NCBI RefSeq assembly: GCF_000203915.1
Contig: NC_008392.1
Span: 558,001-622,000, forward strand
DNA from: Burkholderia ambifaria AMMD
GTDB taxonomy: Bacteria > Pseudomonadota > Gammaproteobacteria > Burkholderiales > Burkholderiaceae
DNA length: 64,000 nucleotides
Direction of reading: 5' to 3'
Shown here: positions 26,257 to 35,637 of the stretch, piece by piece
How positions within the stretch are numbered: the first letter of the stretch is position 1
Layout of the letters: every line of letters begins with the position of its first letter
Position numbers and translations under genes: made by a program
Notes under the pieces: model-generated
Database searches by the model: none
What the model was told of the DNA's origin: nothing
The model's input: the letters and a program-made list of their open reading frames with translations, nothing else

Positions 26257-27945
26257 CTAGTTCGAGCACGAGAAGCTCGCCGCCAGATTCTGGTCGCCCC
26301 CGATGTATTTCGGCCACTGCGGGTATTCGCACAGCGGGCGGGTACGTCCGGCTGTTGCCGGAGTCAGGTCGGTAATGGTGAGATCTTTGGGCGCGATTCC
26401 TTTCGTCACCCAGTTGTCCAATGCCGTCAGGCCGTCATATGAACCATTGAATTGTCCGCCGAAGCTGTGGGCTGCACCCGGAACCAGGTAGAACTTCAGA
26501 AATTGACTGAGCGGCCCCTGCCCGAATCGGGATACCAGCCTGTTGTAGTAATCGATCGACAATTGCGCCGGGATGAACTGATCGGATTGTCCGTGCTGGA
26601 GAATGATCTTGCCGCCACGGCTCTGAAATTGACTCAAGTCGGTGCCGGTGCTGTCCATGAGCGCGCTGACTGCCTGGACGCGCGAGGTCAATGAGCCCGG
26701 GTTCGCAGGATTGAAATTCAGAATGCTGGCGGCAGCGTCGCGAGCGACCGCGAACCGGAGCATGTCATTGGGAAACGCGTAAAAGAATGCGGTCTTGCCG
26801 ACGACCCCGGGCTCGACCGTCGCATCGGCGGCGGAACTACCCCAGGCCAGCGGAGTCGACCAAAAGTCCGCACCGGAGAACGCGTTATATGCCGGAAAGG
26901 TGTGAATTCCGTTTGCCAGATCGAAGCTGAAGTCGAGCGGTGTGCCGGCGGTGTTCAGCGTATTGATTTGCGCGTCCGACAAGCAACTGTCGCCGGTGTC
27001 GCCGCCGCCCGAGCAGCGAATCGCTGCCGGATCGAACACGCACGCAGCCGGGTTGCTGATAATGCCGTCGGTCACACCGTCCAGCGCGTCGCATTGCTTG
27101 ATGACCGCTGCGAGCACGACCTTGCCTTTGGCGGGCGTGATGTATCCGCCGGGCGCCAGCAGAGATCGCGAGATCCTGCCCATCTGCAACCACAGCCCAG
27201 TAATTCCCGACGCGGGATAGGTGGAAATGATGCCGTCGTAGTCGTGCGGGAAGCGTTGCGCGGCGATCAAGCCTTGTCGTCCGCCGCTCGAGCCGCCGAT
27301 GAAATAACTATGCACGAAGTCCGACCCATATCGTGCCTTAGCGAGGAAGGCTGCGAAATCATGCGTCTTCTTGATGTGGTCGCCTGCGTAGTTGGCAAGT
27401 GCCTCGTCGTTCGCCGCAAACGAACCGTCCAGCGCGTTTCCCTCATGCCCGCTGTCGCTCCCCATCGTTACGTAGCCCCTGCGCAACGGCGTACTGACAC
27501 CAGCGGGCTCTGCCCCCGCCAGGAATCCGTCGGCGGGCGAACCCTCGGTATCGGCAATGGTGCCGTCAAATCCGCCGCCGCCAAAGTGGACCGCTTTTCC
27601 GTTGAAGTTGGTCGGAAGATCCACTTCCGCCCGAATATCGGGTGCATTGAAATCGACCGGGTGAATGGTGCCAAGCACTTTGCAGTACTCACCATTGCGG
27701 TTACCAGAAGCGGTATCGGCGACGAGCGTCGCGGACACGACAGTCGCACCGGTGGTCGGCAACCCGATCGAGCTGGCAGGAACGGTCGTGCCAGCCAACG
27801 CACTGCACTTCGCGGCTGCCGTCACGGCCGTGGCGTTTGCCGGTGCGGCGTCGTCGCCGCCGCAGCCCGATACGGTAACGGCTGATGCTGCGAATAGCGC
27901 ACTCAAAATAGCCGAGCTTCGGCGGGTGCTGAACCGGGTTCTCAT
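26257..27945 (-). CDS. Tannase/feruloyl-esterase family lipoprotein
   Basis: 562 residues from the ATG at 27945, which has GGAG 6 nt upstream; the ATG at 27957 provides part of that site. Signal peptide with lipobox (VTVSGC, Cys about 28) predicts an outer-membrane or periplasmic lipoprotein. Tannase-family features: catalytic Ser in GGSSGGRQG, the calcium/disulfide region CDALDGVTDGIISNPAAC, then the late Asp (HGQSDQFIP) and His (GAAHSFGG). These enzymes hydrolyse esters of gallic, ferulic or related aromatic acids (also MHET-like esters). A downstream AAHS importer, nitroreductase and CoA ligase suggest use of the released acid. Confidence 0.9.
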   Translation of the reverse strand: MRTRFSTRRSSAILSALFAASAVTVSGCGGDDAAPANATAVTAAAKCSALAGTTVPASSIGLPTTGATVVSATLVADTASGNRNGEYCKVLGTIHPVDFNAPDIRAEVDLPTNFNGKAVHFGGGGFDGTIADTEGSPADGFLAGAEPAGVSTPLRRGYVTMGSDSGHEGNALDGSFAANDEALANYAGDHIKKTHDFAAFLAKARYGSDFVHSYFIGGSSGGRQGLIAAQRFPHDYDGIISTYPASGITGLWLQMGRISRSLLAPGGYITPAKGKVVLAAVIKQCDALDGVTDGIISNPAACVFDPAAIRCSGGGDTGDSCLSDAQINTLNTAGTPLDFSFDLANGIHTFPAYNAFSGADFWSTPLAWGSSAADATVEPGVVGKTAFFYAFPNDMLRFAVARDAAASILNFNPANPGSLTSRVQAVSALMDSTGTDLSQFQSRGGKIILQHGQSDQFIPAQLSIDYYNRLVSRFGQGPLSQFLKFYLVPGAAHSFGGQFNGSYDGLTALDNWVTKGIAPKDLTITDLTPATAGRTRPLCEYPQWPKYIGGDQNLAASFSCSN

Positions 27946-28422
27946 TCTCGTCTCCATATATTTTTGCTACCGCAATGCGCTGCTCGTCGAGGGCAATTCT
28001 TCTCTTCTCGCCGCTGATTGGGCAGCGGGTTGAAAGGAAAACTGCGGCCCGAGTAAGCGAGTGCTTGTCTTGCGGCGTTTATCAAGCGCGGGGCTTTCGC
28101 GGAGCCAACTCCGGTTACGCCGCGCAACCGGGCGCGAGGCTTGTTCTGGTTTGCCGAACGCGGTTGCAGTGTCAGCCTGGGTGGCACACCAATCCATGCC
28201 CGCCGACCTCAGTTTGCGTGAGGTCTGTGGACACGGCGGGTTTTCACGGTGCTACGTGCGTTGGCTGCCCAGGGAACCTGAGCGGAATGCGGCATCGGCG
28301 CTGCCCGTCCGCGCGCGATTCACCGGTTGCACGGCTTGGCCTGCGTTGCCTCGGCAGCCATGCTCTTGCGCAATGCTCGTTTGGAAACGAGGCTCGAGGC
28401 TTTCGGCCGCTCGGACCTACGA
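27946..28422. other. Intergenic region, 477 nt, between AraC regulator and tannase gene
   Basis: Contains a perfect 7-bp stem hairpin GACCTCA/TGAGGTC with a 7-nt loop (28205-28225). No supported gene. The promoter of the tannase gene and any AraC target site must lie here; the AraC gene reads towards it on the same strand. Confidence 0.45.
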
Positions 28423-29451
28423 TCAAGCGTTCGTCTTACCGTGGCGGTACATTCCCGGGCTGGCCCCCGTCCACTTCCTGAAGGCCCTGTGAAAAGCGCT
28501 GGCTTCCTGAAATCCAGTCCTTGCCGCGACTTCGGCGACCGTCAGGGAAGTGCTGGAGAACAACTCGATTGCGATGTCACGGCGCAATTCGTCTTTCAGT
28601 TGCCGGTAGTTCGTGCCTTCGGCTAGCAGGCGGCGTTGCAGCGTGGCCGCGGATAGATTCAGCAACCGCGAGAGCGCGTCGAGGTCCGGCCAGTCGTCGG
28701 GGGCCTGGTTTCTGAGTCGGCGCCTCACCTGGGCCGTCGTGCTCGATTCATTGCGATACTTGACCAGGATATTGGCCGGTGCATTCTCCAGGAATGCACG
28801 CAGGCTCTCTTCCGTGCCGGACAGCTTGAGGTCGAGGAAACTGCGATCGAACCGGATCAGGGTCTCGTCCGCGGAGAACGTCACGTCCTCGCAGAAGCGC
28901 ATGCGGTAGTCGCTGTCATCGCTTGGCGCCGACGCGCGAAACCTCATCTCGATCAGCGGAATCCGTCTGCGCGCGAGCCAGCATGCAAAACCGTGCACGA
29001 GGATGAACCACGTGCCGTAGGCAAAGAGCCGGCGTGTGCGTCCATCGTCATGCAGGACGATCACCGCATGCTCGCCTTCGCAGCGCAACTCGCCGTGAAT
29101 GTCGTCGAGCACGGCACGCAGGAACTTCAGCATGCGACGCAGCGCGTGCTCCAGATTGTCCGAATGCAGCACCGCGTGACACATCAGCGCGTAACTGCCC
29201 CGGCGCAGTGGGTGGCTGTCGAGACCAAAGAACTCGTCGTCCATCAAGTCGGCCAGCGCCGCCCACAGGCGCGAAAAGGCCAGCGCAGGCACGCGGGCTC
29301 TCGGCGCATTCAACAATTCCGCTGCGATTCCAGCGTGCTGCAGGACGGCCGACACATCGAGATTCCGCTGTGTCGCCACGAGAATGGCCTCACGTACCAG
29401 GCTGATGGAGGTTGTGCCCTTGTCTTGAGCATCGTTCATGGTCAGGCTCAT
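28423..29451 (-). CDS. AraC-family regulator (OruR/ArgR-like, Arabinose_bd domain)
   Basis: 342 residues. The N-terminal two thirds (about 25-215) match the arabinose-binding-like sensor domain of the OruR type (FSRLWAALADLMDDEFFGLDSHPLRRGSYALM). The C-terminal AraC double HTH includes LDALSRLLNLSAATLQRRLLAEG and VAEVAARTGFQEASAFHRAFRKWTGASPGMYR. Start at 29451 or at the second ATG (29439). It is upstream of and parallel to the tannase-transporter-nitroreductase-ligase genes and is the likely activator of them. Confidence 0.88.
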   Translation of the reverse strand: MSLTMNDAQDKGTTSISLVREAILVATQRNLDVSAVLQHAGIAAELLNAPRARVPALAFSRLWAALADLMDDEFFGLDSHPLRRGSYALMCHAVLHSDNLEHALRRMLKFLRAVLDDIHGELRCEGEHAVIVLHDDGRTRRLFAYGTWFILVHGFACWLARRRIPLIEMRFRASAPSDDSDYRMRFCEDVTFSADETLIRFDRSFLDLKLSGTEESLRAFLENAPANILVKYRNESSTTAQVRRRLRNQAPDDWPDLDALSRLLNLSAATLQRRLLAEGTNYRQLKDELRRDIAIELFSSTSLTVAEVAARTGFQEASAFHRAFRKWTGASPGMYRHGKTNA

Positions 29452-29713
29452 CCACGGAAAGTGCAGTGATGTTAATCGCTGCCGGGCGCAAGCGAAACCT
29501 GCTCCCCGTGATGGCCGTGCGCGTGGTGCTGATAGAGGGCATCGGCGTGCTGCGCGATGCGGGACTCGAGTGGCCGTCTCCGTGGATCACGCGAAACGAC
29601 CTCACGCCGCGCAGCAAGTGGATGTACTGCTGGAATGAGCATCGCCCGCCGTCCGTTGCCGGAAGGCGGGCGATGCGAAGGATGCCGTTTATGGGAAGCC
29701 GATCAGCCGCGTA

Positions 29714-31099
29714 TCAGCCCGCTCGCCCCGGCACCGTGTCCCCGCGCAGCGAACACCCGCGCGTCTCGATCACGCCCGCCAGCGCAACCAGCCCGACCGC
29801 ACAGGCCGCCATCATGTAGTACGCGGGAATCATCGTATTGCCGGTCTTGCCGATCAGCCAGTCGTTGACGATCGGCGCGGTGCCGCCGAACAGCGACGTC
29901 GACACGTTGTATGCGATCGCCATGCCCGCATACCGCACGTGGGTCGGGAACATCGCCGGGAACATCGCGGAAATGGTCGCGAGCTGCGGTACGTACAGCA
30001 GGCCGAGCACCGCGAAGCCGATGAATGCGCCGAGCACGCCGTGCGTCATCAGCGTGAACATCGGCACGGCCGCGACGAACAGCCCGACGAGCGAGATCCA
30101 CCACATCGTCTTGCGGCCGACGCGATCCGACAGCCAGCCGGCGAACGGCAGCAGCACCATCATCGCGAGCATGCCGATCAGCGGAATCAGCAGCGACATG
30201 TTCTCGCTGACACCGAGTTCCTTGTGCATGTAGGTCGGCATGTACGCGAGCAGTACGTAGTTGACGACGTTCAACGCGACGACGAGCCCGCCGAGCAGCA
30301 GCAGCGGCCGCGCATAGCGCACCAGCAGCTGGCCGACCGGCAGCGCGGTGGCGGCGGTGCTCTGCTCGCGCCGCTGCGCCTGCTCCTCGAGCTCGCGGAA
30401 CACCGGCGTTTCCTCGAGGCGCGAACGCAGGTAGAAGCCGATCAGCCCGAGCGGGGCCGCGACGAGGAATGGCAGGCGCCAGCCCCATGCGTGCATCGAC
30501 GAGTCGCCGAGCAGCAGCGCGAAGCCGAGCATCAGCAGCGCGCCGAGCGAGAACCCGGCAATCGTCGCGAATTCGAGGAAGCTGCCGCACAGGCCGCGGC
30601 GCGAATCCGGTGCGTATTCGGCAATGAAGGTCGCCGCGCCGCCGTATTCGCCGCCGGTCGAGAAGCCCTGCACCATGCGCAGCACGATGAGTGCCGCCGG
30701 CGCGAGCCAGCCGGCCGTCGCGTAGGTCGGCAGCAAGCCGACCAGCAGGGTTGCACCCGACATCGTGAGCACGGTCAGCGCGAGCACCCGCTTGCGGCCG
30801 AGGCGGTCGCCGAGCGGGCCCCAGAACAGGCCGCCGAGCGGGCGGATCAGGAACGAGATGGCGAAGGTGCCGAGCGCGAACAACGTCGCACTGGCCGTGT
30901 TGCCGGGAAACAGCGCCGCGGAGATGTAGGCGAGCCCGTACGCGTAAATGCCGTAATCGAACCATTCGGTCGCGTTGCCGAGGGCGGCGGCCGCGATCGC
31001 GACCCGCGGCAGGCAGTGCGGCTCGTCGCCGCGGGAAGCCGTCTCGTCCGGGACGGACGCGGCGGGGGAAACGGAAGTCCACGATGGCACGTATCGCAT
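29714..31099 (-). CDS. MFS transporter, metabolite:H+ symporter (MHS) family
   Basis: 461 residues, twelve hydrophobic segments. MHS signatures: GNATEWFDYGIYAYG in helix 1, RPLGGLFWGPLGDRLGRK between helices 2 and 3, and RMVQGFSTGGEYGGAATFIAEY in helix 4-5, as in ProP, ShiA and KgtP. The substrate cannot be read from the sequence; dicarboxylates, betaines or shikimate are family substrates. It lies 181 nt downstream of the dihydroxyacetone kinase gene on the same strand. Confidence 0.88.
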   Translation of the reverse strand: MRYVPSWTSVSPAASVPDETASRGDEPHCLPRVAIAAAALGNATEWFDYGIYAYGLAYISAALFPGNTASATLFALGTFAISFLIRPLGGLFWGPLGDRLGRKRVLALTVLTMSGATLLVGLLPTYATAGWLAPAALIVLRMVQGFSTGGEYGGAATFIAEYAPDSRRGLCGSFLEFATIAGFSLGALLMLGFALLLGDSSMHAWGWRLPFLVAAPLGLIGFYLRSRLEETPVFRELEEQAQRREQSTAATALPVGQLLVRYARPLLLLGGLVVALNVVNYVLLAYMPTYMHKELGVSENMSLLIPLIGMLAMMVLLPFAGWLSDRVGRKTMWWISLVGLFVAAVPMFTLMTHGVLGAFIGFAVLGLLYVPQLATISAMFPAMFPTHVRYAGMAIAYNVSTSLFGGTAPIVNDWLIGKTGNTMIPAYYMMAACAVGLVALAGVIETRGCSLRGDTVPGRAG

Positions 31100-31280
31100 G
31101 AGGGATCCTCGTTATCAGCATGCGCCCGGGCGGGCGCCGACGAGGATCAAAGTAATCCCGCCAATTAGCGAGGCCGGATGTCATAGGACGATATTGGGGA
31201 TTGGGGTTTTCCCCCGTGCCGTGGACGAGGATGCGGCGATGCGGTGGCCCGGCAGGCCGGCGCATCGCCCGGATCGGTGC

Positions 31281-32999
31281 CTAGCGAATATGCGGCAGCA
31301 ACGCGCGCAACCAGCACGCGACCGCCACCGCGCCGCCATCCGGCGTGCCGATCGCGCGTTCGCCGAGATAGCTCGCCCGCCCGGCGCGCGGCGTCATGCC
31401 GGCCGTTTGCTGCGCACCGTGTTCCGCGGCTTCCACTGCGGCCGCCCATGCGCTCGCGGGATCGCGATCATGGTCGAGGGCGCGGTCGAACGCAGCGGCG
31501 GCCGGCACCAGCGCGTCGAGCATCGTCCGATCGCCGGCGCGCGCGCCGCCGAGTTCGCCGATCGCATCCACCGCGCTACGGAACGCCGCGGCCCAGTCGC
31601 GCGCCGACGGCTCGGCGGTCGCGTCGGCATCGTCGGTGGCGGCGAGGCGTCGCGACGCGCGCACCAGCGCGGTCGCATAAAACGGTCCCGAACTGCCGGC
31701 GATCGCACGGCGCAACGCGGCGCCCAGCGCCGCGAGCGTACCGGCCGGCGTGCCGAACGCGGCTTCCGGCAACGCAAGGATCGCCTGCGCGGCGCGATGC
31801 ATGCTTGCGCCGAGATCGCCGTCGCCCGCGGCCGTGTCGAGTTCCGTCAGTGTCGCTTCGTTGTCGATCAACGCCTGCGCGACCGCATGCAGCGCCGGCT
31901 GCAGCCGCGCGGCCCACGCGCGACCGGCCGCATCGAGCGGCGGCAGCGGCTCGTCGTGCGCGGCCGCCGCGGCCAGATGAATCTGCGGATTGACCGCGCC
32001 GCCGCCGGGCCACGCGCGCGCCTGCGTCGGCGCGTCGAGCAGCGCGGCGCGTTCGTCGTTCAAGCGCAGCAGCGAAATCGAGCAGCCGGGCATGTTCAGC
32101 GCGGACAGGAACGTGCCGGCCCATGCGCGCGCGACCGTGATGCCGCGCCGGCTCAGGTTGTCGTACGCGGCGCGCAGCACGATCGCCAGCTCCATGTCCG
32201 GCGTCGCGCCGAGACCGTTGACGAACAGCGCGACGCGTTCGCCGCGATCGAGCACGAGATCGGCGACGATGCTCGACAGCAGCGTGTCGACGAGCGCGTC
32301 GGCCGGCAGCGGCGCGGTGCGTTCGACGCCTTTCTCGCCGTGGATGCCGAGGCCGAGCTCGATCTCGTGATCGGCGAGACTGAACCCCGATTTCCCGGCG
32401 CCGGGGATCGTGCAGCCGTCGAGCGCGACGCCCATCGTGCCGAGGTCGACCGCCGCGTCGCGCGCGATTGCCGCGACGCGGGCAAGCGGCAGCCCGCGCG
32501 CGGCGGCCGCGCCGGCCAGCTTGTGGATCAGCACGGTGCCCGCGATTCCACGCCGCTGCCCGCGCGCGACGCGACCGCGCAGCGACACGTCGTCGGCGAC
32601 GATCACTGTCTCCACCGGAATGCCTTCCGCGCGGGCGAGCTCGGCGGCCAGCCCGAAATTGAGGCGGTCGCCGGTGTAGTTCTTCACGACGAGCAGCGCG
32701 CCGTTCGGGCCGGCGCTCGCGCGGATCGCGGCGAGCACGGCGTCGGTCGACGGCGACGTGAACACTTCACCGCAGACGGCCGCGCTCAGCATCCCTTCGC
32801 CGACATAGCCGCCGTGTGCGGGCTCGTGGCCGCTGCCGCCGCCGGACAGGATCGCGACGGGGCGCTGCGACGGCTCGGGCAGCGGCTGGCGGACGAGCAC
32901 GTGCTCGTCGCCGAGGATCGCGAGATGCGGCGACTGCCGCGCGATGCCTTCGAGCATTTCGCGCACGACATCGGACGGGTGGTTCACGAGTTTTTTCAT
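31281..32999 (-). CDS. Dihydroxyacetone kinase, fused DhaK-DhaL (ATP-dependent type)
   Basis: 572 residues. Residues 1-330 are the DhaK domain: GGGSGHEP (residues 52-59) and the His that covalently binds dihydroxyacetone in GLGIHGEKG (about residue 218). Residues 365-572 are the DhaL domain with the nucleotide/Mg motif DTAAGDGDLG. The single-chain form uses ATP instead of the PTS, like the Citrobacter enzyme. Glycerone, or a related triose or sugar such as erythrulose, is phosphorylated. The MHS transporter downstream may import a substrate. Confidence 0.93.
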   Translation of the reverse strand: MKKLVNHPSDVVREMLEGIARQSPHLAILGDEHVLVRQPLPEPSQRPVAILSGGGSGHEPAHGGYVGEGMLSAAVCGEVFTSPSTDAVLAAIRASAGPNGALLVVKNYTGDRLNFGLAAELARAEGIPVETVIVADDVSLRGRVARGQRRGIAGTVLIHKLAGAAAARGLPLARVAAIARDAAVDLGTMGVALDGCTIPGAGKSGFSLADHEIELGLGIHGEKGVERTAPLPADALVDTLLSSIVADLVLDRGERVALFVNGLGATPDMELAIVLRAAYDNLSRRGITVARAWAGTFLSALNMPGCSISLLRLNDERAALLDAPTQARAWPGGGAVNPQIHLAAAAAHDEPLPPLDAAGRAWAARLQPALHAVAQALIDNEATLTELDTAAGDGDLGASMHRAAQAILALPEAAFGTPAGTLAALGAALRRAIAGSSGPFYATALVRASRRLAATDDADATAEPSARDWAAAFRSAVDAIGELGGARAGDRTMLDALVPAAAAFDRALDHDRDPASAWAAAVEAAEHGAQQTAGMTPRAGRASYLGERAIGTPDGGAVAVACWLRALLPHIR

Positions 33000-33422
33000 G
33001 GCGACGGTTTCCTGACGATGGGACGGAGGCCGGCCGGGCGGCGTGCTGTAAACGATAGGCGACGCGCACAGCAGAGTCGGCGTTACGGGTGATGCATTCG
33101 TAGCACGAATGTAACGATAACAGCGTCGCGCCGATTCCCGGGCTCGTCATGAGCTTGGTCGGCGGCGCTTCGGTCACGGCCGTGCGGAACGGGGCGGCAA
33201 ATGGCGGGTCGAGCGGTTCGGGCGGGGTGGGGCTGCAACGCGGCTTGTTGTCGGGACTTGGCCTGATGCCGCTCGGTTCGCTGACCGTCGCTCGCCGCGG
33301 CGGCGTCGCGTGTGCCGCCTCGCTCGCGTCGGTCGACGCCGCAGCAGGGATCGTGGCAGGCTCGGCGCGAGCGTTATCCGCATCGCGAAAGCGCGGCACT
33401 GCGTGTCGCCGCGCGCTTCCTC
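33000..33422. other. Intergenic region, 423 nt, between sfnR and the kinase gene
   Basis: Contains an open frame on the plus strand (33149-33430, 93 codons, Gly/Ala/Ser-rich) without recognisable similarity or RBS, and arginine-rich shadows on the other strand. I do not call a gene here. The kinase promoter should be at the left end. Confidence 0.4.
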
Positions 33423-34553
33423 TTACTTGACGGCCGCGATCACCTTCGCGCGAATCAGCCGCGCGCGCAGCACATTGCGGCTGATGCCGAGCAGTCGCGC
33501 GGCCTGGATCTGGTTGCGGTGGCTGAAGTCGAACGCTACGCGCATCACGGTGTCCTCGATACGCTCGAACAGGTTCTCGTGCGCGTCGTCGAACAGCGCG
33601 CACAGCGCCAGTTCGAGCGCCTCCTGAGCGGGCGCGTGGCTCGCCGCTTCCCGCGCGCCCGTGACCGGTGCGCATGCCGACGACAGGTTCAGGTCGGTGT
33701 CCTGCAACGCATCGTGGCGGCTCACGAGCACCGCATGATGCATCACGTTCTCCAGTTCGCGGATGTTGCCGGGCCACGGATGCGCTTCGAGCCGGCGCGC
33801 CGCGCGCGGATCGATGCTGCGCGGCCCGTGGCCGAGGCGGCCGCGGTATGTGTCCAGGAAGTGGCGCGCGAGCGGCAGGATGTCGCCGGGACGTTCGCGC
33901 AACGTCGGCACGTCGAGCCGCACGACATTGAGCCGGTAGAACAGGTCGCCGCGAAACCGTCCGGCCGCCACCGCCTGCTCCAGGTCGACGTTGGTCGCGG
34001 CCACCACGCGCACGTCGATCGGGATGCTCGCGCGCGAGCCGAGCCGTACGACCTCGCGCTCCTGCAGTACGCGCAGCAGCTTGACCTGCATCGGCAGCGG
34101 CAGGTCGCCGATCTCGTCGAGAAACAGCGTGCCGCCGTTCGCGGCTTCGAACCAGCCGGGCTTCGCGCCGACCGCGCCCGTGAATGCGCCTTTCTCGTGA
34201 CCGAACAGTTCGCTGTCGACGAGCGTGTCGGACAGCGCGCCGCAGTTCACGGCAACGAACGGTCCGTCGCCGCGATGGCTGACGTCGTGCACGCGGCGCG
34301 CGATCAATTCCTTGCCCGTGCCGGTCTCGCCGGCGATCAGCACGTTCGCGTCGCTCGGCGCGACGCGCCGCACGCGTTCAAGCAGCGCGAGCGAACGCGG
34401 ATCGACGAACACGTGTGCACGGGTGCGATCCGTCGCTTGATGCGCCGAGCCAGTGAGAATGGGCGCGCCGCGCGAGCGTGTGCGCGATTCGTCCGGCTGA
34501 GCGGTGACGATGCGAAGATTGACCGGACGCGGCGTTGCAAACAGGGAGGTCAT
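33423..34553 (-). CDS. sfnR: SfnR-type sigma-54-dependent activator
   Basis: 376 residues. There is no sensor domain: after about 45 N-terminal residues the AAA+ domain begins (Walker A GETGTGKE, the sigma-54 contact loop GAFTGA, Walker [14 protein letters not shown], the arginine finger region [12 protein letters not shown]). The C-terminal Fis-type HTH reads [20 protein letters not shown]. SfnR of pseudomonads has the same sensorless layout and activates dimethyl-sulfone genes during sulfate limitation. It is divergent from msuE-sfnG, whose promoter carries a near-perfect -24/-12 box. Confidence 0.88.
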   Translation of the reverse strand: MTSLFATPRPVNLRIVTAQPDESRTRSRGAPILTGSAHQATDRTRAHVFVDPRSLALLERVRRVAPSDANVLIAGETGTGKELIARRVHDVSHRGDGPFVAVNCGALSDTLVDSELFGHEKGAFTGAVGAKPGWFEAANGGTLFLDEIGDLPLPMQVKLLRVLQEREVVRLGSRASIPIDVRVVAATNVDLEQAVAAGRFRGDLFYRLNVVRLDVPTLRERPGDILPLARHFLDTYRGRLGHGPRSIDPRAARRLEAHPWPGNIRELENVMHHAVLVSRHDALQDTDLNLSSACAPVTGAREAASHAPAQEALELALCALFDDAHENLFERIEDTVMRVAFDFSHRNQIQAARLLGISRNVLRARLIRAKVIAAVK

Positions 34554-35047
34554 GGCGATGAAGGCGTGAGTCGTTCGAACGGGCGGACCCGCGCCGATGG
34601 GCGCCGCGGTCCGGTTGCCGCCTGGTCAGCAGAGTGTTCCGTGTTTTGCGTCGCGCGGGAAGCATCGATTTCTGATAACGAAAGCGGCATTGCTGCGCAG
34701 GATGCAGCGACGCGCGAGCGCGTTGCGGCGACAGCGGATTCGACGTCATCGTGTTCGCTGCGATTGGACGCGCGCGGCGCGCCAAACTGCTGATTGAGCA
34801 GCAGCGCATCAGCAACGCTGTTTCCGCCGGTTCATCTCGCTGGGGAATATCGATGTGAGGCGTTTCCTGGAACGCTTGCCACGGCTGCTCAATTGGCCGC
34901 GTACCCCATACCTGGCGGGCGATCGAGGAAAACTTCGTGATGCAGATGATCGGACGGTCGTGCCACCGTCGACAATGGCACGCTCCTTGCGACCCTCGCA
35001 CCGTATCGGCGCGACAGCGCGCCGCTCGACCACGGGGAACGCATGGC
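34554..35047. promoter_or_regulatory. Divergent control region of sfnR and msuE-sfnG, 494 nt
   Basis: No gene is seen. It includes two copies of a 10-bp element in inverted orientation, ATTGAGCAGC (34793-34802) and GCTGCTCAAT (34884-34893), the first inside the palindrome CTGCT-N5-AGCAG (34787-34801). These lie about 210 and 115 nt upstream of the likely transcript start near 35002, the range of activator-binding enhancer sites. A weaker dyad GCGTT-N6-AACGC is at 34860-34875. Assigned to SfnR by inference. Confidence 0.5.
34976..34990 (+). promoter_or_regulatory. Sigma-54 promoter of msuE-sfnG
   Basis: TGGCACGCTCCTTGC matches the -24/-12 consensus TGGCAC-N5-TTGC exactly. It lies 57 nt before the msuE start codon and next to a divergent sigma-54 activator gene, so it is very probably functional. 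Confidence 0.9.
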
Positions 35048-35608
35048 ATGAGCAACACCCTCAACGTAGTCGCCCTGTCGGGCGGGCTGCAACGACCGTC
35101 ACGCACGCTGGCGCTGACGAACGCGATCGTTGCCGCGCTCGATGACGCGTTGCCGATCGACACGCGGCTGATCGAACTCGGCGAGATCGGCAACCGGCTG
35201 GCCGGCGCGCTGAAGCGCGCGCAGGTACCACCCGATCTCGAAGCGCTGATCCGCGCGATCGAGACGGCCGATGCGCTGATCGTCGCGAGCCCCGTGTATC
35301 GCGCGTCGTACACCGGCCTCTTCAAGCACCTGTTCGACCTCGCGCATCACGAGTCGCTCGTCGATGTGCCGGTGCTGCTCGCGGCCACCGGCGGCAGCGA
35401 GCGCCACGCGCTCGTGATCGATCACCAGCTGCGGCCGCTGTTCAGCTTCTTCCAGGCGCGCACGCTGCCGATCGGCGTGTACGCGGCCGAAAGCGATTTC
35501 GACGGCTATGAGATCGCGAACCCCGCGCTGCGCGCCCGCATCGCGCTCGCGGTGGACCGTGCGGTGCCGCAACTGCGGCCGCGCGCACTCGCCGCCGTGG
35601 CTGCGTAA
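35048..35608 (+). CDS. msuE: MsuE: NADH-dependent FMN reductase
   Basis: 186 residues from the ATG at 35048. Flavodoxin-like FMN reductase fold: VALSGGLQRPSRTLALT at the N-terminus binds the FMN phosphate and DALIVASPVYRASYTGLFKHLFDLA the isoalloxazine. It supplies reduced FMN to two-component monooxygenases. The context (sigma-54 box upstream, sfnG 29 nt downstream) makes it the reductase for the SfnG/Msu sulfone and alkanesulfonate enzymes. Confidence 0.9.
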   Translation: MSNTLNVVALSGGLQRPSRTLALTNAIVAALDDALPIDTRLIELGEIGNRLAGALKRAQVPPDLEALIRAIETADALIVASPVYRASYTGLFKHLFDLAHHESLVDVPVLLAATGGSERHALVIDHQLRPLFSFFQARTLPIGVYAAESDFDGYEIANPALRARIALAVDRAVPQLRPRALAAVAA

Positions 35609-35637
35609 CCCGTTTTCCCCTTCGATCAGGACCTTTC

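Noticed and set aside
29714..33000. MHS transporter and DhaKL kinase as a dedicated dihydroxyacetone uptake operon
   Set aside because: Same strand and 181 nt apart, but the transporter family does not usually carry trioses; kept only as a possibility in the gene notes.
33149..33430. 93-codon Gly/Ser-rich frame as a small protein
   Set aside because: No RBS, no similarity and composition expected of non-coding high-GC DNA.
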